Positions 1 through 8,651 of a DNA stretch of 64,000 nucleotides are shown here, one piece after another. How positions within the stretch are numbered: position 1 is the stretch's first letter; every line of letters begins with the position of its first letter. Origin of the DNA: Bradyrhizobium sp. AZCC 1719 (GTDB taxonomy: Bacteria; Pseudomonadota; Alphaproteobacteria; Rhizobiales; Xanthobacteraceae). Position numbers and translations under genes: made by a program. Under the pieces are notes generated by a model that did not search any database, was not told where the DNA came from, and saw only the letters and a program-made list of their open reading frames with translations. Location: assembly GCF_036924525.1 (NCBI RefSeq), contig NZ_JAZHRU010000001.1, forward strand, positions 3,749,001 to 3,813,000, given 5' to 3'.

Positions 1-121
1 CAACCTCGGAAAGACCGCCGCATTCAGCCTGGTGCAAACCGTTCTGCTCGGCGTTCTCATCGGCGGCGCCAATTGGCTGTCGCGCGGTGCGGCGCAGAGC
101 AGTGTCGCCCGAACCGGATAA
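1..121 (+). CDS. ABC transporter permease, C-terminal fragment
   Basis: An open frame enters from the left edge and ends at TAA 119-121, giving the last 39 residues of a protein. They hold a hydrophobic helix (around LVQTVLLGVLIGG) followed by a short polar tail, as at the C-terminus of an ABC permease. The iron-type binding protein begins 23 bp downstream and the ATPase after that, so this is most likely the inner-membrane permease of the same importer. Only the tail is visible and no EAA loop can be checked, so the family call rests on context. Confidence 0.6.
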   Translation, partial: NLGKTAAFSLVQTVLLGVLIGGANWLSRGAAQSSVARTG

Positions 122-144
122 CAAAACGAAGGGGAGGATTGGCT

Positions 145-1179
145 ATGACTGGAAGGATCTTCACCAAGCTTGCTGCAATCGCCGGCATCGCCGGTCTTGC
201 GCTGACATGGAGCGCAGCGGCGCAGGCGCAGGAGTTCGGCTCGCCCGAATTGATTGCCGCGGCGAAGGCCGAGGGCAAGCTGATTTACTACACCGCGAAT
301 TTCGCCGAGGTCGAGCAGCAGGTCATCAAGGCGTTCAACAAGCGTTTCCCCGAAATTAGGATCGAGATGGTGCGCGCGCCCGGCGGCCAGCTCATCACCC
401 GCGTGAAGACCGAGGCCGCGGCCGGCAAATTGATCGCCGACGTGGTCGATCATTCCGACCGCGCGCTCATGCAGCCTCTGGCGGATATGTTCCAGGATTA
501 CGCGCCGCCGAATGCCGCGGACTACAATCCCGAGGCGCAGATCGCACCGCAGCTCTGGCCGCGTGTCACGCTGGTGTGGGCGATCGCCTACAACACGGAA
601 TTGGTAAAGAACCCGCCCAACAACTGGATGGACCTCACCAAGCCCGAATACAACAAATTGACCGGACAGGTGGTCGCTCCGTCGGGCGGCACCACGTGGA
701 CCCGGGTGATGTTCGAGCGCCAGGTGCTCGGCGAGGACTATTGGGCCAAGCAGGCTGCGACCAAGCCGGTGTTGTATCCATCGGGCGCGCCGATGTCAGA
801 TTCGCTGGTGCGCGGCGAAATCGCGATGGGGCCTTTGCTCTACAATGCAATTTATCCGAAGCAGAAGGACGGCGCGCCGATCCAGATCTTCTTTCCGCCG
901 GAAGGCGCGCCGGTCAATCCTTATGCCACGGGCATTCCGAAGACCGCCGCGCACCCGAATGCTGCAAAACTGTTTCTCAACTGGTGCCTGTCGAAAGAGG
1001 GGCAGACATTCATGATCAAGGAGCTCGGCAACCTCACGTCACTGAAGGTGCCGCCGGCATACCCGGAAGGCTTTGATCCAAAAGTGGTCAAGGTCTGGTT
1101 CCCGAAGTTCGACGAGTATGTGAAGTTGCACGCGGCCTGGGTAGCCGACTGGAACAAGGCCTACGGCTACGGGCAATGA
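145..1179 (+). CDS. Ferric-iron-type ABC transporter substrate-binding protein
   Basis: 344-residue periplasmic binding protein of the extracellular solute-binding family 1 / FbpA-AfuA type. The first 28 residues are a Sec signal peptide (basic start, hydrophobic core, AQA cleavage site). The mature part starts with EFGSPELIAAAKAEGKL and has the YYTA strand typical of iron(III)- and phosphonate-like binders. The ATG at 145 is chosen over an upstream in-frame start at 73 because GGGGAGG lies 7 bases before it and the signal peptide starts there. It sits between a permease and an ATPase, so it delivers substrate to that importer. The true ligand (free iron, chelate or a small organic) cannot be read from sequence. 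Confidence 0.85.
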   Translation: MTGRIFTKLAAIAGIAGLALTWSAAAQAQEFGSPELIAAAKAEGKLIYYTANFAEVEQQVIKAFNKRFPEIRIEMVRAPGGQLITRVKTEAAAGKLIADVVDHSDRALMQPLADMFQDYAPPNAADYNPEAQIAPQLWPRVTLVWAIAYNTELVKNPPNNWMDLTKPEYNKLTGQVVAPSGGTTWTRVMFERQVLGEDYWAKQAATKPVLYPSGAPMSDSLVRGEIAMGPLLYNAIYPKQKDGAPIQIFFPPEGAPVNPYATGIPKTAAHPNAAKLFLNWCLSKEGQTFMIKELGNLTSLKVPPAYPEGFDPKVVKVWFPKFDEYVKLHAAWVADWNKAYGYGQ

Positions 1180-1207
1180 TCGTCATAGCAGAGAAATTAT
1201 CGAACCG

Positions 1208-2311
1208 ATGACGGCAACCCTGGAAGTCACCGACCTGCGCAAGCAGTTTGCGATCGGCCGGCCGGCGATCGATGGCGTCAGTTTTGGCGTGCCGGCCGGC
1301 GAGATCGTGGTTTTGCTCGGCCCCTCTGGCTGCGGCAAGACCACGACGCTGCGCTGCGTCGCGGGGCTGGAACACCCGACGTCAGGTGAAATCAGCATTG
1401 CCGGCAAAGTCGTCTCGTCACCCGAGCGTGGTGTTTTGGTGCCGCCACGTCTGCGCGATCTCGGCATGGTGTTTCAGTCGTATGCGGTGTGGCCGCATAT
1501 GACGGTACGACAGAACGTGGTCTATCCACTCAAGCACCGGAAGCTTTCGCGCAGCGACGCCCGCCGCAAGGTCGATGAAGTGCTCGAACTGGTCGGTCTG
1601 TCGGAATACGCTGATCGAGCGGTCGTCGCATTATCAGGCGGCCAGATGCAGCGCGTGGCGCTGGCGCGCAGCATCGTGTACCGGCCGCAACTACTGCTGC
1701 TCGACGAGCCCCTGTCGAACCTCGACGCCAAGCTGCGCCTGCGGCTGCGCGATGATCTGCGCGTGATTCTCAAGCAAACCGGGATGACTGCGCTCTATGT
1801 CACTCATGACCAGGCCGAAGCCGTCGTGCTCGGCGACCGCATCGGCGTGATGCGCGACGGCAAATTGCTGCAGATGGATACGCCGGATGCGATCTATAAC
1901 CGCCCGGCGGATTTGTTCGTTGCCAACTTCACCGGCGCGACCAACGAGCTCGCCGGCACGCTGGTGTCGCGCAACGGCCAGTTCGGCATCGTCGATTTCG
2001 GCGAGGGGCGGCGGGGCGAGGTGGCTTTGCTGCATTCGCTCGGCCCGGACGAGAAGGTGCGTATTGCGCTGCGGCCGGAGAACATCACGATCGGCCAACA
2101 TGACGGCGCCAACATTTTTCCCGCCCGCGTTCTCGACCGCCGCTATCAGGGCACGCAGACGGCCTACGGCATCGAACTGTTCGGCCGGCGGCTGGAGGTG
2201 GTCGAGCTCGGCACCGCGGCTCGCCATCAGGTCGGCGTCGAGACCCGGGTTTCACTGCCGCGGGAGAGTTGCTGGGCCTATCGCGATACGGGACCGACGG
2301 CATATGAATAG
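1208..2311 (+). CDS. ABC transporter ATP-binding protein (FbpC/PotA type)
   Basis: 367-residue cytoplasmic ATPase energising the importer encoded just upstream. Walker [10 protein letters not shown] is at residues 38-46, the Q-loop FQS at 91-93, the signature LSGGQMQRV from 144, and Walker B LLLLDEP at 164-170. The roughly 130 residues after the ATPase core match a TOBE regulatory domain, as in iron, polyamine and sugar importers. It starts 28 bp after the binding-protein stop, so co-transcription is likely. The gene order permease, binding protein, ATPase differs from the commoner fbpA-fbpB-fbpC order. Confidence 0.9.
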   Translation: MTATLEVTDLRKQFAIGRPAIDGVSFGVPAGEIVVLLGPSGCGKTTTLRCVAGLEHPTSGEISIAGKVVSSPERGVLVPPRLRDLGMVFQSYAVWPHMTVRQNVVYPLKHRKLSRSDARRKVDEVLELVGLSEYADRAVVALSGGQMQRVALARSIVYRPQLLLLDEPLSNLDAKLRLRLRDDLRVILKQTGMTALYVTHDQAEAVVLGDRIGVMRDGKLLQMDTPDAIYNRPADLFVANFTGATNELAGTLVSRNGQFGIVDFGEGRRGEVALLHSLGPDEKVRIALRPENITIGQHDGANIFPARVLDRRYQGTQTAYGIELFGRRLEVVELGTAARHQVGVETRVSLPRESCWAYRDTGPTAYE

Positions 2312-2324
2312 CGGCTGATAGGTC

Positions 2325-3104
2325 TTACGTGCCCGGGCTCAACCCCAGCCGCGCGTAGATTCGCCGCGCATAGGCGCCGAACTCATCTGTGGTCTTGATC
2401 GGCAATGCGCGGGGAAACGGCAGCTCGATCGGGAAATATTCCGCCATTCGCGCCGGACCTGCGGTGAGCACGGCGCAATGCGAGGCGAGGAACACCGCTT
2501 CCTGGATCGAGTGCGTCACGAACAGGATGGTCTTGCCGCTTTCGCGCCAGATCCGCAGCATTTCGAGGTTCATCTGCTCGCGGGTCAGCGCATCGAGCGC
2601 GCCAAACGGCTCGTCCATCAGGATCAGCTTGGGATCGTGGATGAAGGCGCGCGCAATCGCAGTGCGCTGCTGCATGCCGCCGGACAATTGCTGCGGGTAT
2701 TTATCCTCGTAGCCAGCCAGGCCCACCAGGTTGAGCAGATCGCGGGCGCGGCTCCGCGCAGCCTTCATCGGCAGGCCGACGATTTCAGCCGGCAGCAGCA
2801 CGTTATCCAAAATGGTTCGCCATTTCAGCAGCAGGGCCTGCTGGAACACCATGCCGATGTCGCGAGCGGGGTCGAACGATGTGTTCGCATTGCCGATCTT
2901 GATCGTGCCGCCATCGGCATCATGCAATCCGGCCAGGATCTTGAGCACGGTGGTCTTGCCGCAGCCGGACGGGCCGACCAGCGAAACCAGTTCGCCTTCC
3001 TTCACGTCCATGGTGACGTCGGAGACGGCGAGGAATTCCGCGCCCTTGGACCGGTAAACCTTGCGGACGTTGCGCAGGCTGATGAAGGGCTCGTCCGCCG
3101 TCAT
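2325..3104 (-). CDS. ABC transporter ATP-binding protein (NitT/TauT/SsuB type)
   Basis: 259-residue ATPase of the nitrate/taurine/sulfonate importer class. Walker [10 protein letters not shown] is at residues 44-52, followed by LSGGMQQRT and Walker [13 protein letters not shown], the usual sequence in this class. The frame is open further upstream, but the ATG at 3104 overlaps the TGA of the preceding gene in an ATGA junction, the normal sign of translational coupling, so this start is preferred. It is the last gene of the operon whose permease starts at 6801, and it should power the permease together with the binding protein at 7636. Substrate unknown. Confidence 0.9.
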   Translation of the reverse strand: MTADEPFISLRNVRKVYRSKGAEFLAVSDVTMDVKEGELVSLVGPSGCGKTTVLKILAGLHDADGGTIKIGNANTSFDPARDIGMVFQQALLLKWRTILDNVLLPAEIVGLPMKAARSRARDLLNLVGLAGYEDKYPQQLSGGMQQRTAIARAFIHDPKLILMDEPFGALDALTREQMNLEMLRIWRESGKTILFVTHSIQEAVFLASHCAVLTAGPARMAEYFPIELPFPRALPIKTTDEFGAYARRIYARLGLSPGT

Positions 3105-4156
3105 GCCAGCCATTTCTGCAGGTTCGCCTGCACGAAGGCGTCGTCGGAGAGATCGGCATGCTCGCGGCAGACGCGGTCGATCTCCTGCATCTGGCCGGGG
3201 CTCAGCCCTTCGGCCGGATCGAGACACCAGAGACCTTGCATCAATCCCTGCCGCCGCAGGATTTCGTGGCAACCGGCGATGCAGCCGTGAAAATTATTGG
3301 CAACGTCGAAGAACGCGCTGTTGCAATCGGTGATACGCGCGTCGAGCGCCAAGAGATCGGCTGGCACGGCGTCCTTGCCGCGTGCCGCCTTGCACATCTC
3401 GAACTGCCTGATCGCGCTCGCGGTCCATACCGACCAGTGCCCGAGCAGGCCGCCCTTGAAGTACGCTCGCGTGGTGACGCCCTTGTCGCGCAGGTCGAAC
3501 GGCAAAGTGAGGTCCAGCAGGATGTGATCGTCGTTGCCGGTATAGAGCGCAACGCGGTCGAGTGCGCCCGCTGCCGCGACGCCGCGCAGAACGTCCAGTG
3601 TCCGATAGCGATTGAACGGCGCGATCTTGATCGCAATGACGTTATCAATGGCCGCAAAGCGCTTCCAGAAATCGGCGCTGAGGATCACGCCGCCGACGGC
3701 CGGCTGCAAATAGAAGCCGACCAGCGGGATCTCGCGTGCCACTGCCTCGCAATGCGCGATGATCTCGTCCTCGGATGCCGATTTCATCGCAGCCAGGCTG
3801 AGCAGGCCGGCGTGATAGCCGATGCTGCGTGCCGTTTGCGCCTCTGCAACAGCCTGCTGGGTCGGACCGGCCAGGCCTGCGACCATCGCGACCGGCCGCT
3901 TGGTCCATGAAGCGGCGGTCTCGGCCGCCAGCTCCAGCACCGGACGGTACATGCCGACGTCGCGGATCGCGAATTGCGTGGTGTGCACGCCCACGGCCAA
4001 TCCTCCGGCGCCAGCATCGAGGTAATAACGCGTCAGCGCCCGCTGATGCCGTACATCGAGTGCGCGGTTGGCGTCGAGCGCGAGCGGATGCGCCGGAAGC
4101 ACGGTGCCGTCGGCGATCAGCTTTCGAACCTCGGCCTTGATTTCGCTATGATGCAT
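3101..4156 (-). CDS. Dihydrodipicolinate synthase (DapA) family aldolase/lyase
   Basis: 351-residue TIM-barrel lyase of the DHDPS/N-acetylneuraminate lyase family. Lys177 in NVIAIKIAP is the expected Schiff-base lysine and Tyr149 in VGFYLQP the catalytic tyrosine; their spacing of 28 residues equals that of Tyr133 and Lys161 in E. coli DapA. It lies inside an uptake operon and not with lysine genes, and its C-terminus is longer than that of DapA (about 290 aa). I infer that it cleaves a 2-keto acid derived from the imported compound rather than making lysine. It is translationally coupled to the downstream ATPase and lies 11 bp after the acetyltransferase gene. Confidence 0.8.
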   Translation of the reverse strand: MHHSEIKAEVRKLIADGTVLPAHPLALDANRALDVRHQRALTRYYLDAGAGGLAVGVHTTQFAIRDVGMYRPVLELAAETAASWTKRPVAMVAGLAGPTQQAVAEAQTARSIGYHAGLLSLAAMKSASEDEIIAHCEAVAREIPLVGFYLQPAVGGVILSADFWKRFAAIDNVIAIKIAPFNRYRTLDVLRGVAAAGALDRVALYTGNDDHILLDLTLPFDLRDKGVTTRAYFKGGLLGHWSVWTASAIRQFEMCKAARGKDAVPADLLALDARITDCNSAFFDVANNFHGCIAGCHEILRRQGLMQGLWCLDPAEGLSPGQMQEIDRVCREHADLSDDAFVQANLQKWLA

Positions 4157-4167
4157 GGCGGCTATTC

Positions 4168-4992
4168 CTATCCGAATTCCGGGCCGGCGACGGCGAACGG
4201 CGGTTGCGCGGGCGAGGCGATCGAGGAGCCAAAGCGCATGCGCTGAAATGGCCGCTCGATATTCCAGCCCGAGCGAACGAGGCCGTTCAGAAACGCATCC
4301 TGAGAATGAACGGCGTCGATCAGCCAGGGGCCGGCCTCGGAGCTAGTGATGGCGTCGACCAATGCCAGCGCCTGATCGGCGTGGTCCGCCAGGACTGGAC
4401 CGATGTGCCGTGCGGTGCGTCCATCGCGGATCAGGGCCATGGCTCGAGCATCCGACACGATGCGAGAACCCGGGCGCGCGGCAAATTCCGACAGCAATGT
4501 GCTGCGGTCGAATCCCATGGCGCCGCCATCGCGCGCGGCCAGGGCTTCGAGGCTGCCGGCCGCTAGCGGCCTTGTCGCTGTGGTGCCTTGCGGCTTTTCC
4601 AACCGCAACCGCCGTAATTGCAGCGTTGGCGCAAAGCCGAGCGGACCATAGACGGTCGCGCCAGCCGGCGTGGCATCAAGCCAGATTGTGAGCCGGCGCC
4701 GCGCGGCCGCTTCCAGGCACGTATCGACAAGCCTGGTCGCAAGGCCGCGCCGACGAAAATTGGCGGTCACCAGCACCATGCTGATCCAGGCATTGCCCGC
4801 CGAGTAGGGCAGGAGCGCCGCTGATGCCACCAACCGGTCGCCGCCGCGCGCGCCGAATACGATCCCATGGCTCAGGAAAAAGCACCAGTCGGCTTCGTTC
4901 TGGTTCCAGCCGGCTTCGGTCGACAGCACGAGCCCGGCCTTCGCATCGCTGACATCGAGTTCGACGATGTCGATGGGCTCAATAGCGGCCAT
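4168..4992 (-). CDS. GNAT family N-acetyltransferase
   Basis: 274-residue protein with a GNAT domain in its first half. The acetyl-CoA pyrophosphate-binding loop is seen at residues 80-89 (RRRGLATRLV), and WISMVLV forms strand 4. The second half (from about 150) has no clear motif and resembles the extra C-terminal domain of two-domain GNAT proteins. The gene overlaps the 3' end of the epimerase-like gene by 14 bp and ends 11 bp before the DapA-like gene, so it belongs to the same transcript. The acceptor is unknown; acetylation of an amino intermediate of the imported substrate would fit the operon. Confidence 0.8.
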   Translation of the reverse strand: MAAIEPIDIVELDVSDAKAGLVLSTEAGWNQNEADWCFFLSHGIVFGARGGDRLVASAALLPYSAGNAWISMVLVTANFRRRGLATRLVDTCLEAAARRRLTIWLDATPAGATVYGPLGFAPTLQLRRLRLEKPQGTTATRPLAAGSLEALAARDGGAMGFDRSTLLSEFAARPGSRIVSDARAMALIRDGRTARHIGPVLADHADQALALVDAITSSEAGPWLIDAVHSQDAFLNGLVRSGWNIERPFQRMRFGSSIASPAQPPFAVAGPEFG

Positions 4993-6022
4993 CGCGCACC
5001 TCGTATTTGGTGGGTTTGCCGAGGCTCGGCATCGAACGCGACACCCAATCGGCGGTCCAACTGATGAGCTGCTCGGTGTCGACGATCGGCAAGCCGAATA
5101 GTTTCACCGCCTGCGACGTGTTGGTGAGCCACGCCGTCGGCTCCTCTTTGCCGACAATCACGGGCGCGCGGCCGAAGCGCTGGCCGAATTTTGCGGCAAG
5201 ATCGCGCACCGCCAGGATCTCGTGGCCACTGACATTGATCGGCGAGGTCGGCGTCTCGCAATGCGCGAGACAGCGCAGCGCCTGCGAGGAAGCGTCGCCC
5301 TGCCAGATGAAATTGACATGGCCGAGGCTGACGTCGATCGGCTGGCCCTGCAACACCTTGCTCGCGATATCGTGCAGCACGCCGTAACGCATGTCGATCG
5401 CGTAGTTCAGCCGAAACAGCCGTCCGGGCGTTCCATGCTTACGTGAGAAATACTCGAACATGCGCTCGCGCCCGACGCAGGATTGCGCATATTCGCCCGG
5501 CGGATCGGGCGCCATATCCTCAGCCGAGCCCTTGCCGTTAACCGGCACGAACGGATAAACGCAGCCGGTCGAGAACGCGACGATACGCGAGGTCGCAAAG
5601 GCCTGCGCGACCAGGGCAGGGACGTGCGAATTCATCGCCCAGGTCAGCGAGAGGTCGCCCTCGGCGCCGAACTTGCGTCCGGCCATGAAGACGATATTCG
5701 GAATTTTCGGGAGCGCCTTGATGGCACTTTCGTCGAGCAGGTCGCAGTTGATGGTCTCGACGCCGCGCGCCTGCAGCCAGTCCTTGACGGCGGGATCGCT
5801 GAAGCGGGCCACGCCGATCACGCGGCGCTCCGGCGCGGCCGCCTTGGCAAGGCCGGCCAGCGTCGGCCCCATCTTGCCGGCAACACCCAGGATCATGATG
5901 TCGCCGTCGACCTTGCGTAGATCGTCGATCAATGCTTGGCTCGGGCGGCACAGCAGCTCGTCGAGTGCGGTGATATCGGCGATCGTCTGCGGCAGGTTCT
6001 CGCGCGTCAGCAGCATCTTCAT
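4979..6022 (-). CDS. NAD(P)-dependent epimerase/dehydratase-like protein, atypical SDR
   Basis: 347-residue extended short-chain dehydrogenase relative. The nucleotide-binding motif GVAGKMG is at residues 46-52, preceded by an unusually long N-terminal stretch of about 40 residues. The catalytic serine region STGCVYPF is at 150-157. The expected YxxxK motif is incomplete: Tyr177 is followed four residues later by Cys181 instead of lysine (GEYAQSC). The protein may therefore be a non-canonical or inactive SDR, or bind NAD without epimerising. It starts 8 bp after the permease stop in the same operon. Two in-frame ATGs (6022 and 6016) are possible starts. Confidence 0.75.
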   Translation of the reverse strand: MKMLLTRENLPQTIADITALDELLCRPSQALIDDLRKVDGDIMILGVAGKMGPTLAGLAKAAAPERRVIGVARFSDPAVKDWLQARGVETINCDLLDESAIKALPKIPNIVFMAGRKFGAEGDLSLTWAMNSHVPALVAQAFATSRIVAFSTGCVYPFVPVNGKGSAEDMAPDPPGEYAQSCVGRERMFEYFSRKHGTPGRLFRLNYAIDMRYGVLHDIASKVLQGQPIDVSLGHVNFIWQGDASSQALRCLAHCETPTSPINVSGHEILAVRDLAAKFGQRFGRAPVIVGKEEPTAWLTNTSQAVKLFGLPIVDTEQLISWTADWVSRSMPSLGKPTKYEVRDGRY

Positions 6023-6030
6023 TCCCTGTC

Positions 6031-6801
6031 TTATTGCAGCCGGATGTCACGGACGACGAACATCCGCTCTAAGCCGAGCACGAGCCCATACAGCGCCACA
6101 CCGAGCAATGTCAGGAGCACCACCGCCATTACCATCGCTGGCGTGTCGAGCGAAGACTGCACCTGGATCATGAGGTAGCCGAGCCCCCGCTCGGAGGCGA
6201 TGAACTCACCGACAATCGCGCCGGCCACCGCCAGGATGGCGCCGACTTTCATTCCGGAAAACACGTAAGGCAACGCACCCGGCAACTGGATCTTTCGAAA
6301 CAGCGTCCACCGCGAACCGCGCAGCGACTTCACGAGGTCCAGCAGGTCCGGTTCCACCTCACTCAATCCGCGCGCAGTGGTGAGCAGGATCGGAAAGAAG
6401 CAAATGGAAAACGCGATCAGGATGTTCGGAAAGATGCCGTAGGAAAACCAGACGATGAACAGCGGTCCCAGTGCCACTTTCGGGATCATGTTCAGCGTCA
6501 CGAACAGCGGTAGCAGCAGAAGGCTGACCAGCGGCGACCAGGTGAACAGCACGGCCAGCATGATGCCGACCAGCGCGCCGAGGCAGAACCCGCCGAGAAT
6601 CTCGATGGCCGTCACCGCGAGATTGGAGGGCCAGGCATAGCTGGGAGAACCCAGCGTCGCGACGGTCGCGAGTGGCGAGGGCAGAATGAATTTCGGCACC
6701 TGGAAGGCGTCGACCAGAACCTGCCAGAGCACGATCACAGCCAGATGCACGATCAGGATGATCGCGAAAGACCGTGCCGATCCGCCGTCACCGCTGAACA
6801 C
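6031..6801 (-). CDS. ABC transporter permease (NitT/TauT type)
   Basis: 256-residue inner-membrane permease with about six hydrophobic helices. The cytoplasmic coupling (EAA) region reads LLDLVKSLRGSRWTLF and on to KIQLPGALPYVFSG, the pattern of SsuC/TauC permeases. The start is GTG at 6801, with AGGGAG 7 bases upstream. It is the first gene of a five-gene minus-strand operon (permease, epimerase-like, acetyltransferase, DapA-like, ATPase). A perfect palindrome lies 70-91 bp ahead of the start and is probably the operator for the neighbouring TetR protein. Confidence 0.88.
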   Translation of the reverse strand: MFSGDGGSARSFAIILIVHLAVIVLWQVLVDAFQVPKFILPSPLATVATLGSPSYAWPSNLAVTAIEILGGFCLGALVGIMLAVLFTWSPLVSLLLLPLFVTLNMIPKVALGPLFIVWFSYGIFPNILIAFSICFFPILLTTARGLSEVEPDLLDLVKSLRGSRWTLFRKIQLPGALPYVFSGMKVGAILAVAGAIVGEFIASERGLGYLMIQVQSSLDTPAMVMAVVLLTLLGVALYGLVLGLERMFVVRDIRLQ

Positions 6802-6870
6802 CGTGCGCTCCCTTTTGATGCGCGGCCGGTTCCCCGCCGCGTGGCGGCAATCTACCGCGGCCCCTGCCAG

Positions 6871-6892
6871 TAATCAACCATCTGGTTGATTA
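6871..6892. promoter_or_regulatory. Perfect palindrome, probable TetR operator O1
   Basis: Two 10-base arms, TAATCAACCA and TGGTTGATTA, flank a TC centre and are exact reverse complements. The site overlaps the stop codon of the tetR gene and lies 70 bp upstream of the permease GTG, so it is well placed to control the transport operon. Its core CAACCA-N4-GTTGA recurs at 7541 upstream of tetR. Binding is inferred; symmetry and recurrence are seen directly. Confidence 0.65.
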
Positions 6893-7537
6893 TGGGCGCA
6901 GCGAATGCATCACCAGGTCGACCACGTGCCTGCGGCGCGCCTGCCGCGCGGCCCGGCTCGACAGGTCCCTGCCGAAGATCGCCGACAGGGTCGGCGTGTT
7001 CGAAAAGTAGAAGTAGCTGAGCCCGGCAATCGAGATATAGAGGTGCACGGGGTTGATACCTTTACGGAATATGCCGGCTTTTACGCCCTCGCCGAGAATG
7101 GTCGAGACGAGGCTGACCAGCGGCGAATGCATCGCTTCCAGTTTTCGCGATCCGCGCACATGCCGGGCGCCGCCGCGGTTTTCATCGTTCAGCAGCACGA
7201 TGAAGTCCGGATGCGCGGCGAGGTGATCGAAGGAACTCTCGATCAGCTTTTTGATTGCCTGCTCGGGCGGCAGCCCCTCGAGATTGAGCTTGCGCTCCTG
7301 GGCGCGGATCTCCTCATAGACCCATTCCAGCACCGCCAGATACAGCGCGTCCTTGTCGCCGAAATAGTGATAGACGAGTTGCTTGTTGACGCCCGCCCGC
7401 GCGGCGATCTCGTCGACCCTGGCCCCGGCGAGGCCGCTGCTGGCGAATTCGCGCCGCGCCGCCGTCAGCAATTTTTTGCGGGTCGCGGCCGGATCGCGCC
7501 GCTGCGGCCTGGTATCGTCAGAACGTTTTTTGGGCAT
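6890..7537 (-). CDS. TetR/AcrR family transcriptional regulator
   Basis: 215-residue regulator with a TetR helix-turn-helix at about residues 20-65 (VDEIAARAGVNKQLVYHYFGDKDALY) and an all-helical ligand/dimer domain behind it. The ATG at 7537 is preferred to one seven codons upstream because it gives the usual short basic N-terminus. It lies between the divergent binding-protein gene (7636) and the transport operon (6801), and both gaps carry the same palindromic core. It therefore probably represses itself, the binding protein and the operon until the substrate or a derivative binds. Confidence 0.88.
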   Translation of the reverse strand: MPKKRSDDTRPQRRDPAATRKKLLTAARREFASSGLAGARVDEIAARAGVNKQLVYHYFGDKDALYLAVLEWVYEEIRAQERKLNLEGLPPEQAIKKLIESSFDHLAAHPDFIVLLNDENRGGARHVRGSRKLEAMHSPLVSLVSTILGEGVKAGIFRKGINPVHLYISIAGLSYFYFSNTPTLSAIFGRDLSSRAARQARRRHVVDLVMHSLRP

Positions 7538-7540
7538 TTC

Positions 7541-7556
7541 CAACCAAATAGTTGAC
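7541..7556. promoter_or_regulatory. Probable TetR operator O2 between tetR and the binding-protein gene
   Basis: CAACCA-AATA-GTTGA repeats the core of the palindrome at 6871 with identical spacing; the outer arms are less symmetric. It begins 4 bases ahead of the tetR start codon and 80-95 bp ahead of the divergent binding-protein gene, suited to simultaneous autoregulation and control of that gene. Confidence 0.6.
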
Positions 7557-7635
7557 AAGTCGTCTGGTCCCTTGTTGCATTGGTAGCGTCAGGAATGCGC
7601 GACGACAAGATCGGTTACAGAACGAGGAGGGTGCG

Positions 7636-8640
7636 ATGAAGGCTTTGCGAATTGCAGGATTGGCGCTTGCGCTTGTCGTGCCGGCTGCGCCCTGTGTGGC
7701 CGCCGAGTCGGTTAACCTGATCCTGAACTGGACGCCGACGGCCGATCATTCGCCGTTCTATTACGCCAAGTCTCAAGGCTGGTACGAGAAGGCCGGCATC
7801 GATCTCACGATCGAGGTCGGCAAGGGCTCCGGCGTCTCCTCGCTGAAGGTCGGCTCCGGCGGCTCGCCGTTCGGCATCGCGGATCTCGCGACAGCGCTGG
7901 TGGCCAAGAGCAAGGGCGCCGACGTGGTGGCGCTGATGAGCATCTACGCCAACACCGGACAGACCTTCTATTGGCTGAAGAGCTATGGCGTGAATGGGCC
8001 GAAGGACTTTCCGAACCACAAGATCGGCAATCCGCCGGGCGACGCGTCACGGGTGATGTGGCCGGCCTTTGCCAAGGCGGCGGGCATCGCGCCAGATTCA
8101 GTAAGCTTCGTCAATGTCGGCCCGACCGCCAAGATCGCGGCGCTGAAGAGCCATACCGTCGATATCATCAGCGACTTCTACAACGAGCACGACCTGAAGG
8201 TGATCGAGTTCGGCGCCGATCTCGGTTACGTCAACTGGAAGGATATCGGGCTGAACCCTTACGGCAATTCGCTGATCGTCAACGGCGCGTATCTTGCGAA
8301 GAACCCGAAGCTGGTCGAGGAGTTCGTCAAGATCAGCCAGAAGGCCTACGCCGCCTGCGTCGCCGACGTCGCGCCCTGCCTCAAGGCGCTGCTCGACCAG
8401 GCCTCAGGTCTCGACAAGGAAAACCAGCAGCGGCAGTGGGAGCGCATCAAGTTCCTGATGACAGACGAATTCACGACGACCAAGGCGCTCGGCTGGATCG
8501 ATGCCGAGCGGATGAAGAAGGACTACGAACTGGTGCAGACCTATCTCGGTATGGAAAAGCCGTTTGATGTGAACACGGCGTTTTCGGTCAAGATGCTGGA
8601 TCAGGCGATCAAGATGGATGCGAGTAAGGTCAAGAGGTAG
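7636..8640 (+). CDS. ABC transporter substrate-binding protein (SsuA/THI5/NMT1 family)
   Basis: 334-residue periplasmic binding protein. Residues 1-23 form a Sec signal peptide ending near VAAES. The mature start VNLILNWTPTADHSPFYYA followed by a GWYEKAGIDL segment is typical of the THI5/NMT1-like family, which binds pyrimidine precursors, formylaminopyrimidine, sulfonates and other compounds. The ATG at 7636 has GAGGAGG six bases upstream and starts the signal peptide, so the longer open frame is not used. It is divergent from tetR and supplies the permease and ATPase encoded on the other strand. Substrate not identifiable. Confidence 0.85.
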   Translation: MKALRIAGLALALVVPAAPCVAAESVNLILNWTPTADHSPFYYAKSQGWYEKAGIDLTIEVGKGSGVSSLKVGSGGSPFGIADLATALVAKSKGADVVALMSIYANTGQTFYWLKSYGVNGPKDFPNHKIGNPPGDASRVMWPAFAKAAGIAPDSVSFVNVGPTAKIAALKSHTVDIISDFYNEHDLKVIEFGADLGYVNWKDIGLNPYGNSLIVNGAYLAKNPKLVEEFVKISQKAYAACVADVAPCLKALLDQASGLDKENQQRQWERIKFLMTDEFTTTKALGWIDAERMKKDYELVQTYLGMEKPFDVNTAFSVKMLDQAIKMDASKVKR

Positions 8641-8651
8641 GCGGGCCTCCG

